In this document: positions 54,505 to 64,000 of the stretch, one piece after another
How the letters are laid out: the number at the start of each line of letters is the position of its first letter
How positions within the stretch are numbered: position 1 is the first letter of the stretch
Source: Catenovulum agarivorans DS-2
GTDB lineage: Bacteria > Pseudomonadota > Gammaproteobacteria > Enterobacterales > Alteromonadaceae
NCBI RefSeq assembly: GCF_000568405.1
Contig: NZ_ARZY01000015.1
Location: forward strand, 33,599 to 97,598
Reading direction: 5' to 3'
Length of the DNA stretch: 64,000 nt
The notes under the pieces: generated by a model
Database searches by the model: none
Told to the model about the DNA's origin: nothing
The model's input: the letters and a program-made list of their open reading frames with translations, nothing else
Position numbers and translations under genes: made by a program

Positions 54505-57123
54505 ATGTTTAGCACAAGCGAACGACGACTAGCTTTAAAAGCACAAGCAACTAACATTTTGTTATTTATTATAGCCAGTGGCTTGCTAAGTGCCTGCAGT
54601 GAATCTGCTAATCAAACTGTAAGTTCTACTACGTCAACTGAAAAGCAAGCGCTTTCATTGGAAGGCAGAGATGCTAAGGTATATTGGCCAAATGCCAATA
54701 CCAAGCTAAAACGTGATCCGGCCGTAGAAAAGCAAGTTGCGGATATTTTAGCTAGCATGACACTTGAACAAAAAGTCGCGCAAATGATTCAGCCCGAAAT
54801 TGGCTATTTAACGCTAGAACAAATGCGCAAATATGGCTTTGGTTCATATTTAAATGGTGGTAATACCGCTCCGTATGGCAATAAAACCGCAACACCACAA
54901 GAGTGGCTTAAATTTGCAGATGAAATGTATGAAGCGTCAACCGACGACTCATTAGATGGCAGTAAAATTCCAGCCATCTGGGGCACTGATGCAATGCATG
55001 GGCATAGTAATGTTTCGGGTACCACCTTATTCCCACATAATATTGGCCTTGGTGCAATGAACAACCCAGAACACATTCGTAAAATTGGTGATGCAACTGC
55101 TAAAGAAGTTGCGGTGACTGGTATTGAGTGGAGTTTTGCGCCAACGGTTGCAGTTGTGCAAGACGACAGATGGGGGCGTACCTACGAGAGTTATTCTGAA
55201 AAACCAGAAATTGTTAAAGCTTATGCCACTGCTATGGTTGAAGGCATTCAAGGTGAAATTGGTGTTGATTTTTTACAAGGTTATCGCCGAATCGCCACAG
55301 CCAAACATTTTGTTGGTGATGGCGGCACATTAAATGGCATAGATCGCGGTGATACGATTGCCAGTGAAGAAGCCATGCGCGACATTCACGCTGCTGGCTA
55401 TTTCACTGCTATTGAGGCTGGTGTTCAATCGGTAATGGCATCATTTAATTCATGGAAAGGCAAGCGCCTGCACGGGCACAAATACCTATTAACTGATGTA
55501 TTAAAAGAGCAAATGGGCTTCGACGGTTTTGTCGTTTCAGACTGGAACGGGCATAAATTTGTTGATGGTTGTGATTTAGAGCAATGCGCTAACGCGATTA
55601 ACGCTGGTGTAGACGTATTAATGGTGCCAGAGCATTATGAAGCTTTTTATCACAATACAGTTGCACAAGTGAAAAGTGGTGAAATTCCAATGTCGCGTAT
55701 TGATGATGCGGTTACCCGTTTTTTACGCGCCAAAGTACGTTGGGGATTATTTGAAAAAGGTAAGCCGTCAACACGTATTCTTGCCAATGATTTATCTGTA
55801 TTTGGTGCAAAACCACACAGAGAATTGGCCCGCCAAGCGGTACGTGAATCGCTTGTTTTATTGAAGAACAATCAGCAAATTTTACCGCTGAATCCTAAAC
55901 AAAAAATCTTAATAGCTGGTGATGCAGCCGACAATATGGCCAAACAAGCAGGTGGATGGAGTGTATCTTGGCAAGGTACTGACAATACTAATGAAGACTT
56001 CCCTGGTGCAACAACTGTTTATGCGGGTTTAAAAAATGCTATCGAACAAGCGGGTGGTAAAGTTGAGTTTGATGTGGCAGGTAATTACCAAACTAAGCCT
56101 GATGTAGCCGTGGTTGTAATAGGTGAGCCACCGTACGCTGAGTGGTTTGGTGATATCCAATACATTGAATATCAAAAACAAAATAAAGCAGATTTAGCTT
56201 TATTGAAAAAGCTAAAGGCCGATGGCATACCTGTTGTAACTGTGTTTATTAGCGGCCGCCCTTTGTGGATGAATAAAGAAATCAATATGTCGGATGCATT
56301 TGTTGCGGCTTGGTTACCTGGCTCAGAGGGCCAAGGGGTTGCTGATGTAATTTTAGCCAAAGCCAATGGTGATATTAATTACGACTTTAAAGGTAAACTG
56401 TCATTCTCGTGGCCAAAATACGACAACCAAGTGATACTAAACCCGCATGATGAAAACTACGATCCGCTATTTGCTTATGGTTTTGGTTTAACTTATCAAG
56501 ATAAAGTTGAACTGGCGAAATTGGATGAAACCTCTCGCGTTAAATTACAAAAATCGACTAATATGGGCTATGCACTTTTCTACCGCCAATTAGCCCCTGA
56601 ATTAAATTGGGTGTTGGGTGACAAAACAAATTGGTCTGTGATTGTTAATGGCCCAGCTGGCACCACAGAAAATAGTGATAATTTAACGGTACAAGGCATC
56701 AATCTAGCGTATCAAGAAGATGCTCGCCGGTTTGTTTGGTCTGGTGGTGCTGACGCATCGGCTAAGTTAGCTTACAACGGCCAGCAAGATATGACTGAAT
56801 TTGTTGAAGCTGATAGTGTATTTAATTTTGATTTACGAATTGATAAAGCGGCGAGTGACAAAGTAACCATGGGGTTATTCTGCCAAGCAGAGCAAACTGG
56901 TTGTGCAGGCGAAGTGGATATCACTGACTTTGTTAATCAGCAAAAAGTTGGCCACTGGGTTAATGTATCTGTCGATGTAAGTTGTTTAGCGGGTACTGAT
57001 AAAGTGAGCTCGGTTAAAACTGCATGGAAATTACAAACCGCGGGTGAATTAGGTTTAGCTGTATCGAACCTGGCTATTCAAAAAACGGATGGCAAAAAAG
57101 CACAATTTAGCGTGTGTAACTAG
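54505..57123 (+). CDS. GH3 exo-beta-glucosidase/glucan hydrolase, lipoprotein
   Basis: The ORF opens at 54418, but ATG 54505 follows AAGGTGAGG and starts a lipoprotein signal (MFSTSERRLALKAQ..LLSAC), giving 872 aa. The GH3 barrel has MTLEQKVAQMIQPE, GTDAMHGHSNVSG, RTYESYSE, TAKHFVGDGGT and the nucleophile Asp in GFDGFVVSDWNGH. The second alpha/beta domain has ESLVLLKNNQQILPL and SEGQGVADVI; a C-terminal ~170-aa beta domain follows. It resembles marine exo-1,3/1,4-beta-glucanases (ExoP/CelD type). The substrate is probably a beta-glucan such as laminarin-type glucan, by inference. It is divergent from a sugar-type regulator. Confidence 0.92.
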   Translation: MFSTSERRLALKAQATNILLFIIASGLLSACSESANQTVSSTTSTEKQALSLEGRDAKVYWPNANTKLKRDPAVEKQVADILASMTLEQKVAQMIQPEIGYLTLEQMRKYGFGSYLNGGNTAPYGNKTATPQEWLKFADEMYEASTDDSLDGSKIPAIWGTDAMHGHSNVSGTTLFPHNIGLGAMNNPEHIRKIGDATAKEVAVTGIEWSFAPTVAVVQDDRWGRTYESYSEKPEIVKAYATAMVEGIQGEIGVDFLQGYRRIATAKHFVGDGGTLNGIDRGDTIASEEAMRDIHAAGYFTAIEAGVQSVMASFNSWKGKRLHGHKYLLTDVLKEQMGFDGFVVSDWNGHKFVDGCDLEQCANAINAGVDVLMVPEHYEAFYHNTVAQVKSGEIPMSRIDDAVTRFLRAKVRWGLFEKGKPSTRILANDLSVFGAKPHRELARQAVRESLVLLKNNQQILPLNPKQKILIAGDAADNMAKQAGGWSVSWQGTDNTNEDFPGATTVYAGLKNAIEQAGGKVEFDVAGNYQTKPDVAVVVIGEPPYAEWFGDIQYIEYQKQNKADLALLKKLKADGIPVVTVFISGRPLWMNKEINMSDAFVAAWLPGSEGQGVADVILAKANGDINYDFKGKLSFSWPKYDNQVILNPHDENYDPLFAYGFGLTYQDKVELAKLDETSRVKLQKSTNMGYALFYRQLAPELNWVLGDKTNWSVIVNGPAGTTENSDNLTVQGINLAYQEDARRFVWSGGADASAKLAYNGQQDMTEFVEADSVFNFDLRIDKAASDKVTMGLFCQAEQTGCAGEVDITDFVNQQKVGHWVNVSVDVSCLAGTDKVSSVKTAWKLQTAGELGLAVSNLAIQKTDGKKAQFSVCN

Positions 57124-57134
57124 TTATATAGACG

Positions 57135-57156
57135 AATCGCAGGGATGCGAATTTTT
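57135..57156 (+). terminator. Weak terminator after the GH3 gene
   Basis: A short stem TCGCA / TGCGA with a GGGA loop is followed by ATTTTT, beginning 14 bp after the GH3 stop codon. Confidence 0.45.
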
Positions 57157-57179
57157 CAGTGCACTATAGACGCAAATCA

Positions 57180-57355
57180 CTAGAGCATAACTTTCGCAAA
57201 AACGTTTATCATATTTTATAAATCAATGTCGTCTGTTCATCCTTGAAGGAGAGCCCCTGTCGTCATCCCTGACTCCACCTCTTTCAGCTGCGAAGCTGTG
57301 CTTCGGTCTTCAATCGCCCATGAAAAGTACATTTTGCTCTAAGTTATCGCTCTAG
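57180..57355. mobile_element. MITE-like element, copy 2
   Basis: This 176-bp element has terminal inverted repeats (CTAGAGCATAACTT.. left, ..AAGTTATCGCTCTAG right) and shares a long core with the copy at 39598-39762, including TTCATCCTTGAAGG, CCTGTCGTCATCC, TGACTCCACCTC and GCGAAGCT..GCTTCGGT. The left inner ~35 bp differ from copy 1. No ORF is present. It lies between the GH3 gene and the purD terminator. Confidence 0.7.
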
Positions 57356-57388
57356 CACTTTGCTTAGTGCGTTGTTGTGCACAAACAA

Positions 57389-57416
57389 AAAAGCCGAATC
57401 TTTCGATTCGGCTTTT
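57389..57416 (-). terminator. Terminator after purD
   Basis: A perfect 12-bp stem AAAAGCCGAATC / GATTCGGCTTTT with a 4-nt loop lies 26 bp past the purD stop. Both sides carry A/T runs, so it may act from either strand. Confidence 0.92.
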
Positions 57417-57441
57417 GCAGCATCAAATAACTAAAAGTTAA

Positions 57442-58731
57442 TTATTTAGCTTGTTCACGCTCTATTGCTCGATAAGCAATATCGTCACGATATTGAACAT
57501 CTTGCCACTGAATTTGTTTAACTAATGCATAAGCACGTTGCTGTGCTTCAGTCACGCTGTTACCTAACGCAGTCGCACATAATACGCGGCCACCGTTAGT
57601 GACAACTTTACCGTTTTGCATGTCAGTACCCGCATGGAATACTTTCTCGCCCGCAATTTCTTCTTTTGGTAAACCAGAAATTACATCACCTTTGTTGTAT
57701 TTAGCAGGGTAACCGCCAGCAGCTAATACCACACCAACGGAAGCGCGCGGGTCAAATTCAGCTGTTGCTTGGTCTAATTTACCTTCAGCACCCGCAATAC
57801 ATAACTCAACTAAATCAGACTGCATACGCAACATTATAGGTTGAGTTTCTGGATCGCCAAATCGACAGTTGTATTCAATTACTTTAGGTTGACCATCTTC
57901 AGTGATCATTAAACCCGCGTATAAGAAACCAGTGTATTCGTTATCTTCTTTTGCCATGCCTTCAACCGTTGGCAAAATAACTTGATCCATAATGCGTTGA
58001 TAAACTTCATCCGTTACAACTGGCGCTGGGGAGTATGCACCCATACCACCCGTGTTTGGACCTTTGTCACCGTTTAATGCACGTTTGTGATCTTGGCTAG
58101 TAGCCATAGGTAGCACGTTTTTGCCGTCAACCATCACAATAAAGCTAGCTTCTTCACCAGTTAAAAACTCTTCGATAACAACACGGTTACCCGCATCACC
58201 GAAAGCGTTACCCGCAAGCATATCTTTAACCGCTGCTTTAGCTTCTTCAAGCTCCATTGCAACAATTACACCTTTACCCGCACACAAACCGTCTGCTTTG
58301 ATAACAATTGGCGCACCAACTTTATCTAAATAAGCTAACGCTTGCTCCATATCAGTGAAAGTTTGATATTCAGCTGTCGGAATATTGTGGCGTGCTAAAA
58401 AGTCTTTAGTGAAAGATTTAGAACCTTCTAACTGAGCTGCTTTTTCAGTTGGACCAAATACTTTTAAACCAGCTTCACGGAAAGCATCTACTACACCAAT
58501 AACTAATGGTGCTTCAGGGCCAACAATCGTTAGCTCAACGTCATTGTCTTGTGCAAAAGCCACTAAAGCTTTGATGTCTTCAACCGCAATTGAAACATTG
58601 GTTAATTTTGACTCTAACTCAGTGCCTGCATTACCCGGTGCAACAAAAACTTGTTCAACTTTAGGAGATTGTGCAGCTTTCCACGCTAGTGCATGTTCGC
58701 GGCCGCCGCCACCAATTACTAATACTTTCAT
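57442..58731 (-). CDS. purD: Phosphoribosylamine--glycine ligase PurD
   Basis: The 429-aa ATP-grasp enzyme makes glycinamide ribonucleotide. The N-terminal domain starts KVLVIGGGGREHALAWK; ATP-grasp motifs include VIKADGLCAGKGVIVA, EEFLTGEEASFIVMVDG, GPNTGGMGAYSPAPV and VIEYNCRFGDPETQP. Length is standard. It is 18 bp downstream of purH on the same strand, the conserved purHD operon. Confidence 0.97.
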   Translation of the reverse strand: MKVLVIGGGGREHALAWKAAQSPKVEQVFVAPGNAGTELESKLTNVSIAVEDIKALVAFAQDNDVELTIVGPEAPLVIGVVDAFREAGLKVFGPTEKAAQLEGSKSFTKDFLARHNIPTAEYQTFTDMEQALAYLDKVGAPIVIKADGLCAGKGVIVAMELEEAKAAVKDMLAGNAFGDAGNRVVIEEFLTGEEASFIVMVDGKNVLPMATSQDHKRALNGDKGPNTGGMGAYSPAPVVTDEVYQRIMDQVILPTVEGMAKEDNEYTGFLYAGLMITEDGQPKVIEYNCRFGDPETQPIMLRMQSDLVELCIAGAEGKLDQATAEFDPRASVGVVLAAGGYPAKYNKGDVISGLPKEEIAGEKVFHAGTDMQNGKVVTNGGRVLCATALGNSVTEAQQRAYALVKQIQWQDVQYRDDIAYRAIEREQAK

Positions 58732-58749
58732 TTAAATATTCCTTTGTGC

Positions 58750-60336
58750 TTAGTGTCTGAAATGACGCATACCAGTGAAGACCATAGCCATGCCATGTTC
58801 GTCAGCTGCTGCAATAACTTCTTCATCACGCATTGAACCGCCAGGCTGAATAACTGCAGTGATACCTGCTGCTGCCGCTGCGTCAATACCGTCACGGAAT
58901 GGGAAGAATGCATCAGATGCCATCACTGAACCTGCAACTTCTAAGTTCTCGTCAGCTGCTTTAATACCAGCAATTTTTGCACTGTATACACGGCTCATTT
59001 GGCCTGCGCCAACACCGATAGTTTGGTTGCCTTTACAGTAAACAATCGCGTTAGATTTAACGTATTTAGCCACTTTCCAGCAGAATAATAAGTCAGTTAA
59101 TTCAGCTTCAGTTGGTTGACGCTTAGAAACTACTTTAAGATCTGCTTGTTCAACCATACCTTGGTCGCGGTCTTGTACCAATAAACCACCGTTTACGCGC
59201 TTGTAGTCGTAACCTGTGGTTTGAGCAGACCACTCACCACATACTAATAAACGTACGTTTTGTTTAGCAGATACAACTTCGATTGCAGCTTGAGAAACTT
59301 TAGGTGCAATAATCACTTCAACAAATTGACGGTCGATAATTGCTTGTGCAGTTTCAGCGTCTAATTCTTGGTTGAATGCAATAATGCCACCAAAAGCAGA
59401 AGTTGGATCTGTTTGATATGCTTTGTCGTATGCTTCTAATAGGTTTGCACCTAAAGCAACACCACAAGGGTTTGCGTGTTTAACAATAACACAAGCAGGT
59501 TGTGTGAATTCTTTTACACACTCAAGTGCTGCATCTGTATCCGCAATGTTATTGTAAGAAAGTGCTTTACCTTGAATTTGGGTCGCGCTTGAAACAGACG
59601 CTTCTTCAAGGTTCTTTTCAACATAAAAAGCCGCTTGTTGATGGCTGTTTTCACCATAACGCAAATCTTGCTTTTTAATAAATTGGCTGTTGAAAGTACG
59701 TGGGAATTGGCTATCTTCAGCTTTTTCACCGTGGTAATCAGGTACTAATTTACCAAAGTAGTTTGCAATCATACCGTCGTAAGCTGCAGTGTGCTCAAAC
59801 GCAGCAATCGCTAAGTCGAAGCGAGTCTGGTAGCTTAATGAATTGGCATTGCCATTCATTTCAGCTAAAACGCGGTCGTAGTCAGACGCGTTAACTACAA
59901 TAGTCACGTCTTTATGGTTTTTCGCCGCAGAGCGAACCATAGTTGGACCACCGATATCAATGTTCTCAATTGCATCTTCTAATGTGCAATCAGGCTTAGC
60001 AACAGTGTTGGCAAATGGATATAGGTTTACTACAACCATATCTATACCTTGAATGCCATGCTCTGCCATTACAGCATCGTCTTGACCACGACGGCCTAAA
60101 ATACCACCATGCACTTTAGGGTGTAATGTTTTTACACGGCCGTCCATCATTTCAGGGAAACCTGTGTAGTCAGAAACTTCAACGGCAGGAACATTGTTGT
60201 TTTGCAACAATTTAAACGTACCACCAGTAGATAGAATTTCAACACCAGCTGCAGATAATGCTTGAGCAAATTCTACAATACCAGTTTTGTCTGAAACGCT
60301 AATAAGCGCGCGCTTAATTGGGCGAGGCTGATCCAT
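58750..60336 (-). CDS. purH: Bifunctional AICAR formyltransferase/IMP cyclohydrolase PurH
   Basis: The 528-aa enzyme catalyses the last two steps of IMP synthesis. The N-terminal IMP cyclohydrolase domain begins [19 protein letters not shown] and contains STGGTFKLL and [15 protein letters not shown]; the C-terminal formyltransferase domain has [31 protein letters not shown] (catalytic Lys-His), [12 protein letters not shown] and a final [12 protein letters not shown]. It precedes purD in an operon and uses 10-formyl-THF from FolD. Confidence 0.98.
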   Translation of the reverse strand: MDQPRPIKRALISVSDKTGIVEFAQALSAAGVEILSTGGTFKLLQNNNVPAVEVSDYTGFPEMMDGRVKTLHPKVHGGILGRRGQDDAVMAEHGIQGIDMVVVNLYPFANTVAKPDCTLEDAIENIDIGGPTMVRSAAKNHKDVTIVVNASDYDRVLAEMNGNANSLSYQTRFDLAIAAFEHTAAYDGMIANYFGKLVPDYHGEKAEDSQFPRTFNSQFIKKQDLRYGENSHQQAAFYVEKNLEEASVSSATQIQGKALSYNNIADTDAALECVKEFTQPACVIVKHANPCGVALGANLLEAYDKAYQTDPTSAFGGIIAFNQELDAETAQAIIDRQFVEVIIAPKVSQAAIEVVSAKQNVRLLVCGEWSAQTTGYDYKRVNGGLLVQDRDQGMVEQADLKVVSKRQPTEAELTDLLFCWKVAKYVKSNAIVYCKGNQTIGVGAGQMSRVYSAKIAGIKAADENLEVAGSVMASDAFFPFRDGIDAAAAAGITAVIQPGGSMRDEEVIAAADEHGMAMVFTGMRHFRH

Positions 60337-60388
60337 TATTTGTATAACCTTGAAAAATTAATAGTGAGATTAGTCTAGTATCAAAATG

Positions 60389-60414
60389 GAAAAAGCACCC
60401 TTAGGTGCTTTTTC
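60389..60414 (-). terminator. Terminator of the dusB-fis operon
   Basis: A perfect 11-bp stem GAAAAAGCACC / GGTGCTTTTTC with a 4-nt loop lies 18 bp after the fis stop and before the purH promoter region. Confidence 0.92.
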
Positions 60415-60432
60415 ATTCAACAAAAATATGGC

Positions 60433-60726
60433 TTAGTTCATGCCGTATTTTTTTAATTTTTTACGTAAAGTACCACGGTTGATACCTAACATGTTTGCAG
60501 CACGTGTTTGGTTACCACGAGTGTATAACATCACTTCTTCTAATAAAGGCGCTTCAACCTCAGATAAAACGATATCGTAAAAGTTGTCGATATCTTGTCC
60601 GTTAAGTTGAGACAAGTAGTTGGTCACAGCTTGCTTAACAGATGCACGTAATGGCTTTTGAGTTTGTTCTTGAGTTGCGGTTACTGTACCAGTCACTAAT
60701 TCAGGAGAAACATTTTGTTCGAACAT
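60433..60726 (-). CDS. fis: Nucleoid protein / DNA-bending regulator Fis
   Basis: The 97-aa protein has the Fis C-terminal helix-turn-helix ([36 protein letters not shown] sequence, residues ~66-97) that is almost invariant in gammaproteobacteria, and the beta-hairpin arms around residues 10-30. It binds and bends DNA at rRNA promoters, recombination enhancers and many other sites. It starts 1 bp after dusB, the conserved dusB-fis operon. Confidence 0.98.
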   Translation of the reverse strand: MFEQNVSPELVTGTVTATQEQTQKPLRASVKQAVTNYLSQLNGQDIDNFYDIVLSEVEAPLLEEVMLYTRGNQTRAANMLGINRGTLRKKLKKYGMN

Positions 60727-60727
60727 A

Positions 60728-61711
60728 TTAACTACTCTTCTCTTTTAAAAGTTTGTCAAAAAATTCAACTAGGCTGTCAATTTGCCCAGTAGCACCTTCG
60801 ATAGCATTGAATGCACGGCGATAGCTTTTACTATCTGGGATATGATTTAAGTACCAGCTCACATGTTTGCGGGCGAGGCGATATCCTTTCTGGTCACCGT
60901 AAAAAATATGAATGTCTTTAACATGCTGAATTACAGTGTCTGCAATTTCAGCTAGTTGAGGACCTGCTGGCATCTTGCCATATCTTAATAAATGGACAAT
61001 TTCTTGAATTAACCAAGGATTGCCCTGAGCGCCGCGGCCAACCATAATGGCATCGGCGCCGGTAAAATTTTTTACTGTTAGTGCCTTTGCTGCCGTGGTG
61101 ATGTCACCATTGGCAATAATTGGAATACTAACCTTTTGTTTAATTGCCGCTATGGTGGCGTATTCAGCTTCGCCTTTAAATAAACACTCGCGCGTACGGC
61201 CATGAATAGCCAATGCTTGAATGCCTTCACCTTCAGCAATTTTTGCAATTTCAATTCCATTTCTATTTTCAGGCGACCAACCGGTTCTAATTTTCAACGT
61301 AACAGGTACATTCACCGAATTAACCACAGTACGCAATATACGTTGGACTAATTCTGGGTCTTGCAACAATGCAGAGCCTGCTAGTTTTTTGTTGACCTTT
61401 TTAGCTGGGCAGCCCATATTAATGTCGATAATTTGCGCGCCATTTTCGACATTAAACTGCGCAGCTTGTGCCAATAATTCAGGCTCGCAGCCTGCTATTT
61501 GCACAGAACGAATACCTCGTTCGTTGGTTAAATCCATGCGTGCTTTTGACTTGTCTGTATCCCAAACCTCTGGGTTACTTGACTGCATTTCACCTGTTGT
61601 TAACCCAGCCCCCATGGCCTGGCATATATGGCGAAATGGTTGATCCGTCACCCCAGCCATCGGCGCTAAAAATACTGGGTTATCTATAGTGTATGGACCA
61701 ATTTTCAACAT
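60728..61711 (-). CDS. dusB: tRNA-dihydrouridine synthase DusB
   Basis: The 327-aa FMN enzyme reduces uridine in the tRNA D-loop (U17 in E. coli). The TIM barrel shows [17 protein letters not shown], the catalytic Cys in [20 protein letters not shown] (~residue 100), [28 protein letters not shown] and IANGDI (FMN phosphate site nearby at [11 protein letters not shown]). It is the first gene of the dusB-fis operon. The 292 bp upstream contain the operon promoter and an AT-rich segment in which I see no other feature. Confidence 0.97.
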   Translation of the reverse strand: MLKIGPYTIDNPVFLAPMAGVTDQPFRHICQAMGAGLTTGEMQSSNPEVWDTDKSKARMDLTNERGIRSVQIAGCEPELLAQAAQFNVENGAQIIDINMGCPAKKVNKKLAGSALLQDPELVQRILRTVVNSVNVPVTLKIRTGWSPENRNGIEIAKIAEGEGIQALAIHGRTRECLFKGEAEYATIAAIKQKVSIPIIANGDITTAAKALTVKNFTGADAIMVGRGAQGNPWLIQEIVHLLRYGKMPAGPQLAEIADTVIQHVKDIHIFYGDQKGYRLARKHVSWYLNHIPDSKSYRRAFNAIEGATGQIDSLVEFFDKLLKEKSS

Positions 61712-62003
61712 AAACTAACTTGGTTAAAACACGACCACCTGAAAAAGGGCGGCTAGTTTACGGATTTTTTATCGCCTTGGAAAGCTTATTTTTTAAACAA
61801 TTTAAAATTTTTAAATGTCAAGATATCGCAGCACATTTATCCTTAAAAAAACTGCCATGGTTGATCTAAATTTGTAAATTTTATTTATAACTAAGGTGAA
61901 TATGTGATCGAGGAAAGTAGCCCTGATACAAATTTTTAACCGGTAATTGGTTAAATCGTTTATTATATGCGGCTATTAAAACAATAATTTAGGAGTTGTC
62001 TCT

Positions 62004-64000
62004 ATGGAAGGTTGTCTAACTAAATGGATGTCTTTCGTTCTATCTTTTTTTGTTTGTGCTTTTTCAATGAGCGCTTTTAGTTTTGAACAGTTTTCCGATG
62101 CGCCAAGCTGGGTCGCCCACCCTGATATCCCTTTTGAACACACAGTCCCAACAGAGCAAGTGCAAGATGGTATTTATTATCTGTTAGTCGACAAACAAGA
62201 GCATGTTGAAAATAATCAATTTCATTCTTACCGCCGTTATGTTGCGACTATTGTCAATCAGCAAGGCATTGATGAGTTTTCACAGATTAATATAACGCAT
62301 GACCCGAGTTATGAGGATTTGGCTTTTCACAAACTTAATGTTTATAGGGAAGGCGAAACACAAAATAGAATTGATACTGCTCAGTTTCAACTTTTGGACA
62401 TTGAACGAGAGCTTGAATCGCAAATTTATAACCAACAAAAAAACTTAAATGTTTTATTAAGTGATTTACGTGTTGGCGATACGATTGAATATAGCTTCAG
62501 TACAATCGGGCAAAACCCTGTATATTCTAACCACTATCAATACACAACAAACCTAAGTTGGTCAGTACCTGTTGAGCGTTTATATGTGCAAATAAATTGG
62601 TTTGAACAACGGCCATTGTATTTCCAAGTTTTTGATAGCCAAAGTACTTATGACGCTGCAAATGTTGTTAACAAGGTTGATTCTGCTGCAGGTCAAATCT
62701 TTGTGGTTGATCAAAGTCGGGTTGCACCGGTTATTGCTGAAGATGAACGACCTGTTTGGCATTCACCTTGGCGTAAAGTTGAGTTTTCAGATAGCAATAA
62801 CTGGCAGCGGATATCCGATTGGGCCGTTGATTTATACCGACAGAAAATAGTCGCTTCACCAGAGGTTAGTGCCTTAGCCAAAGACTTTGCCAAGTTACCA
62901 ACACAAAAACAGCGAATTTCAGCTGCTTTGCAATTTGTTCAGAATGAAATTCGTTATGTTGGAATTGAATTTGGAGTGAATTCTCATCTTCCATCATTGC
63001 CGAGTGAAACATTGGCGCGCCGCTATGGCGACTGTAAAGATAAAACTGTGCTGTTGGTTGCGTTATTACAAGCGCTTAACATTAATGCATGGCCAGCGCT
63101 CGTTCATACCGAAAAACAACAAACAATAGCGCAACGTTTACCAGCCGTATACTCATTTGATCATGTCATTGCCAAGGTAGAGTTGGAAGGCGTTACATAC
63201 TGGCTAGACCCTACACGTAGTTACCAATTTGGTAGCATTGATGAAATCTATCAACCTGATTATGCATTCGCTTTGGTTGTTGCTGAAGGTGCATCGACAC
63301 TAGAGTCTATGCGCCAGCAGGATAACTTTAGTGGCATTGAAATGATGGAAACTTTTACTTTAGATGAAAGTTATCAAGTGCCAGTGAAACTTGAAGTGGA
63401 TACTATTTATACCGGTTGGAAAGCGGCGCAGCAACGCAGAAAACTCGACTCAGACGGTATAGCTCATGTGAGCAAATCGTATTTAGACTATTATGTTGGA
63501 GAGTTTGGCAAAACCACTTCTATGGCTGAATTAAAGGTTATTGATAACAAACAATCGAACCAATTTCGCTTGCAAGAAAAGTATCAGCTAGAGCAATTCT
63601 GGCAGGAAAATGATAACTCTATGTCAGGCTATTTTGATACCAGTAGTGTTGCATCTTATTTAAACATTCCCGAAGAATCTAGCAGAAAGTATCCGCTTGA
63701 ATTAACTTATCCAATAAAGGTAAAGCACCAACATGTGGTTAATTTCGCAACAGATGATTGGCATTTCGACGATGAAAAGTTTACAGAAAAGAATGATTTT
63801 TTTGATTTCACATATAATGTTGAATGGCGTCAATCTGCCAAACAGCTCAAGATAACGTATCAATATCAGGCGAATGCTAGTCATGTTGACGCACAACAGT
63901 ATGATGAATACTTAGCTGCATTAAAGAGAGTTGAAGACTACCAAAGTTATAGCATTTATAAGTCAACTCACGAGGGCGTTCGAAAATCTGTGTCAGCCTA
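62004..64000 (+). CDS. DUF3857/transglutaminase-like secreted protein (3' truncated by the window)
   Basis: An ATG with AGGAG nine bases upstream opens a frame that stays open to the window end (665 codons). A signal peptide (SFVLSFFVCAFSMSAFS) precedes a DUF3857 beta domain (~residues 50-220; YRRYVATIVNQQGIDEFSQI, LRVGDTIEYSFS). A transglutaminase core follows with the triad in RRYGDCKDKTVLL (Cys ~345), SFDHVIAKV (His) and YWLDPT (Asp). The rest is a predicted beta-rich region. Proteins of this type are periplasmic or exported and of unknown substrate; the intact triad suggests a peptidase or transglutaminase-fold enzyme. The C-terminus is outside the window. Confidence 0.88.
   Translation, partial: MEGCLTKWMSFVLSFFVCAFSMSAFSFEQFSDAPSWVAHPDIPFEHTVPTEQVQDGIYYLLVDKQEHVENNQFHSYRRYVATIVNQQGIDEFSQINITHDPSYEDLAFHKLNVYREGETQNRIDTAQFQLLDIERELESQIYNQQKNLNVLLSDLRVGDTIEYSFSTIGQNPVYSNHYQYTTNLSWSVPVERLYVQINWFEQRPLYFQVFDSQSTYDAANVVNKVDSAAGQIFVVDQSRVAPVIAEDERPVWHSPWRKVEFSDSNNWQRISDWAVDLYRQKIVASPEVSALAKDFAKLPTQKQRISAALQFVQNEIRYVGIEFGVNSHLPSLPSETLARRYGDCKDKTVLLVALLQALNINAWPALVHTEKQQTIAQRLPAVYSFDHVIAKVELEGVTYWLDPTRSYQFGSIDEIYQPDYAFALVVAEGASTLESMRQQDNFSGIEMMETFTLDESYQVPVKLEVDTIYTGWKAAQQRRKLDSDGIAHVSKSYLDYYVGEFGKTTSMAELKVIDNKQSNQFRLQEKYQLEQFWQENDNSMSGYFDTSSVASYLNIPEESSRKYPLELTYPIKVKHQHVVNFATDDWHFDDEKFTEKNDFFDFTYNVEWRQSAKQLKITYQYQANASHVDAQQYDEYLAALKRVEDYQSYSIYKSTHEGVRKSVSA

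Noticed and set aside
60337..60432. Purine riboswitch or attenuator before purH
   Set aside because: Only the fis terminator is visible there; no riboswitch core or tandem hairpins could be drawn.
61221..61643. 140-codon plus-strand frame opposite dusB
   Set aside because: It is the complement of the conserved dusB coding sequence, with no independent support.

Overview
The window reads as chromosomal DNA of a marine gammaproteobacterium of the Alteromonadales type. It is AT-rich, and its housekeeping blocks have the gammaproteobacterial order: rlmD-relA-mazG, folD/mutS/pncC-recA, 6S RNA-ygfB-pepP-ubiH-ubiI, ygiM/ygiF, and dusB-fis-purH-purD. Large polysaccharide-related lipoproteins and a proteobacterial 'dedicated sortase' regulatory set point to a marine, possibly algae-associated, lifestyle. 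A Catenovulum-like genus is a guess that I cannot prove from sequence alone.

Region by region. 1-7.7 kb holds the tail of an SDR/epimerase-like gene, a small lipoprotein and a 2263-residue lipoprotein with six ~195-aa repeats, a GH30-like domain and a glycoamylase-like (PF10091/GH144-type) domain. Both catalytic glutamates of the GH30 domain are replaced. 7.7-12.5 kb holds pdsO, a small solute-binding protein, and the pdsR-pdsS two-component pair; no sortase or LPXTG target is present. 12.6-19.3 kb carries rlmD-relA-mazG, a small membrane-anchored protein and an MscS channel with a cyclic-nucleotide-binding domain. 19.3-23.8 kb has a repeat region, yjdM, folD and mutS.

23.8-36.0 kb is an accessory island inserted between mutS and pncC-recA. 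It holds a YhfG-Fic toxin-antitoxin pair, the 3' remnant of an FRG-domain gene, a RloA-RloB (AAA15 ATPase plus Toprim-like) defence pair, an orphan type I restriction HsdR with a stop at codon 6 and no hsdM or hsdS, a broken nuclease-like gene, and two lipoproteins of unknown function.

36.0-49.8 kb is core: pncC, recA with an SOS box, a GntR/FCD regulator, 6S RNA (minus strand, identified by its complete closing stem), ygfB-pepP-ubiH-ubiI, putA, ygiM, ygiF and zur. 50.0-57.1 kb is a carbohydrate block: glgX, a sialidase-like propeller, a Nudix-fold regulator with a destroyed Nudix box, and a GH3 lipoprotein behind a LacI-type operator palindrome. 57.4-61.7 kb is purD, purH, fis and dusB (minus). 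The window closes inside a DUF3857/transglutaminase-like gene. Two copies of a ~165-175 bp element with terminal inverted repeats (MITE-like) lie after ygfB and after the GH3 gene, and a different ~100 bp palindromic element lies after the mscS gene. No tRNA, rRNA or CRISPR array was seen.
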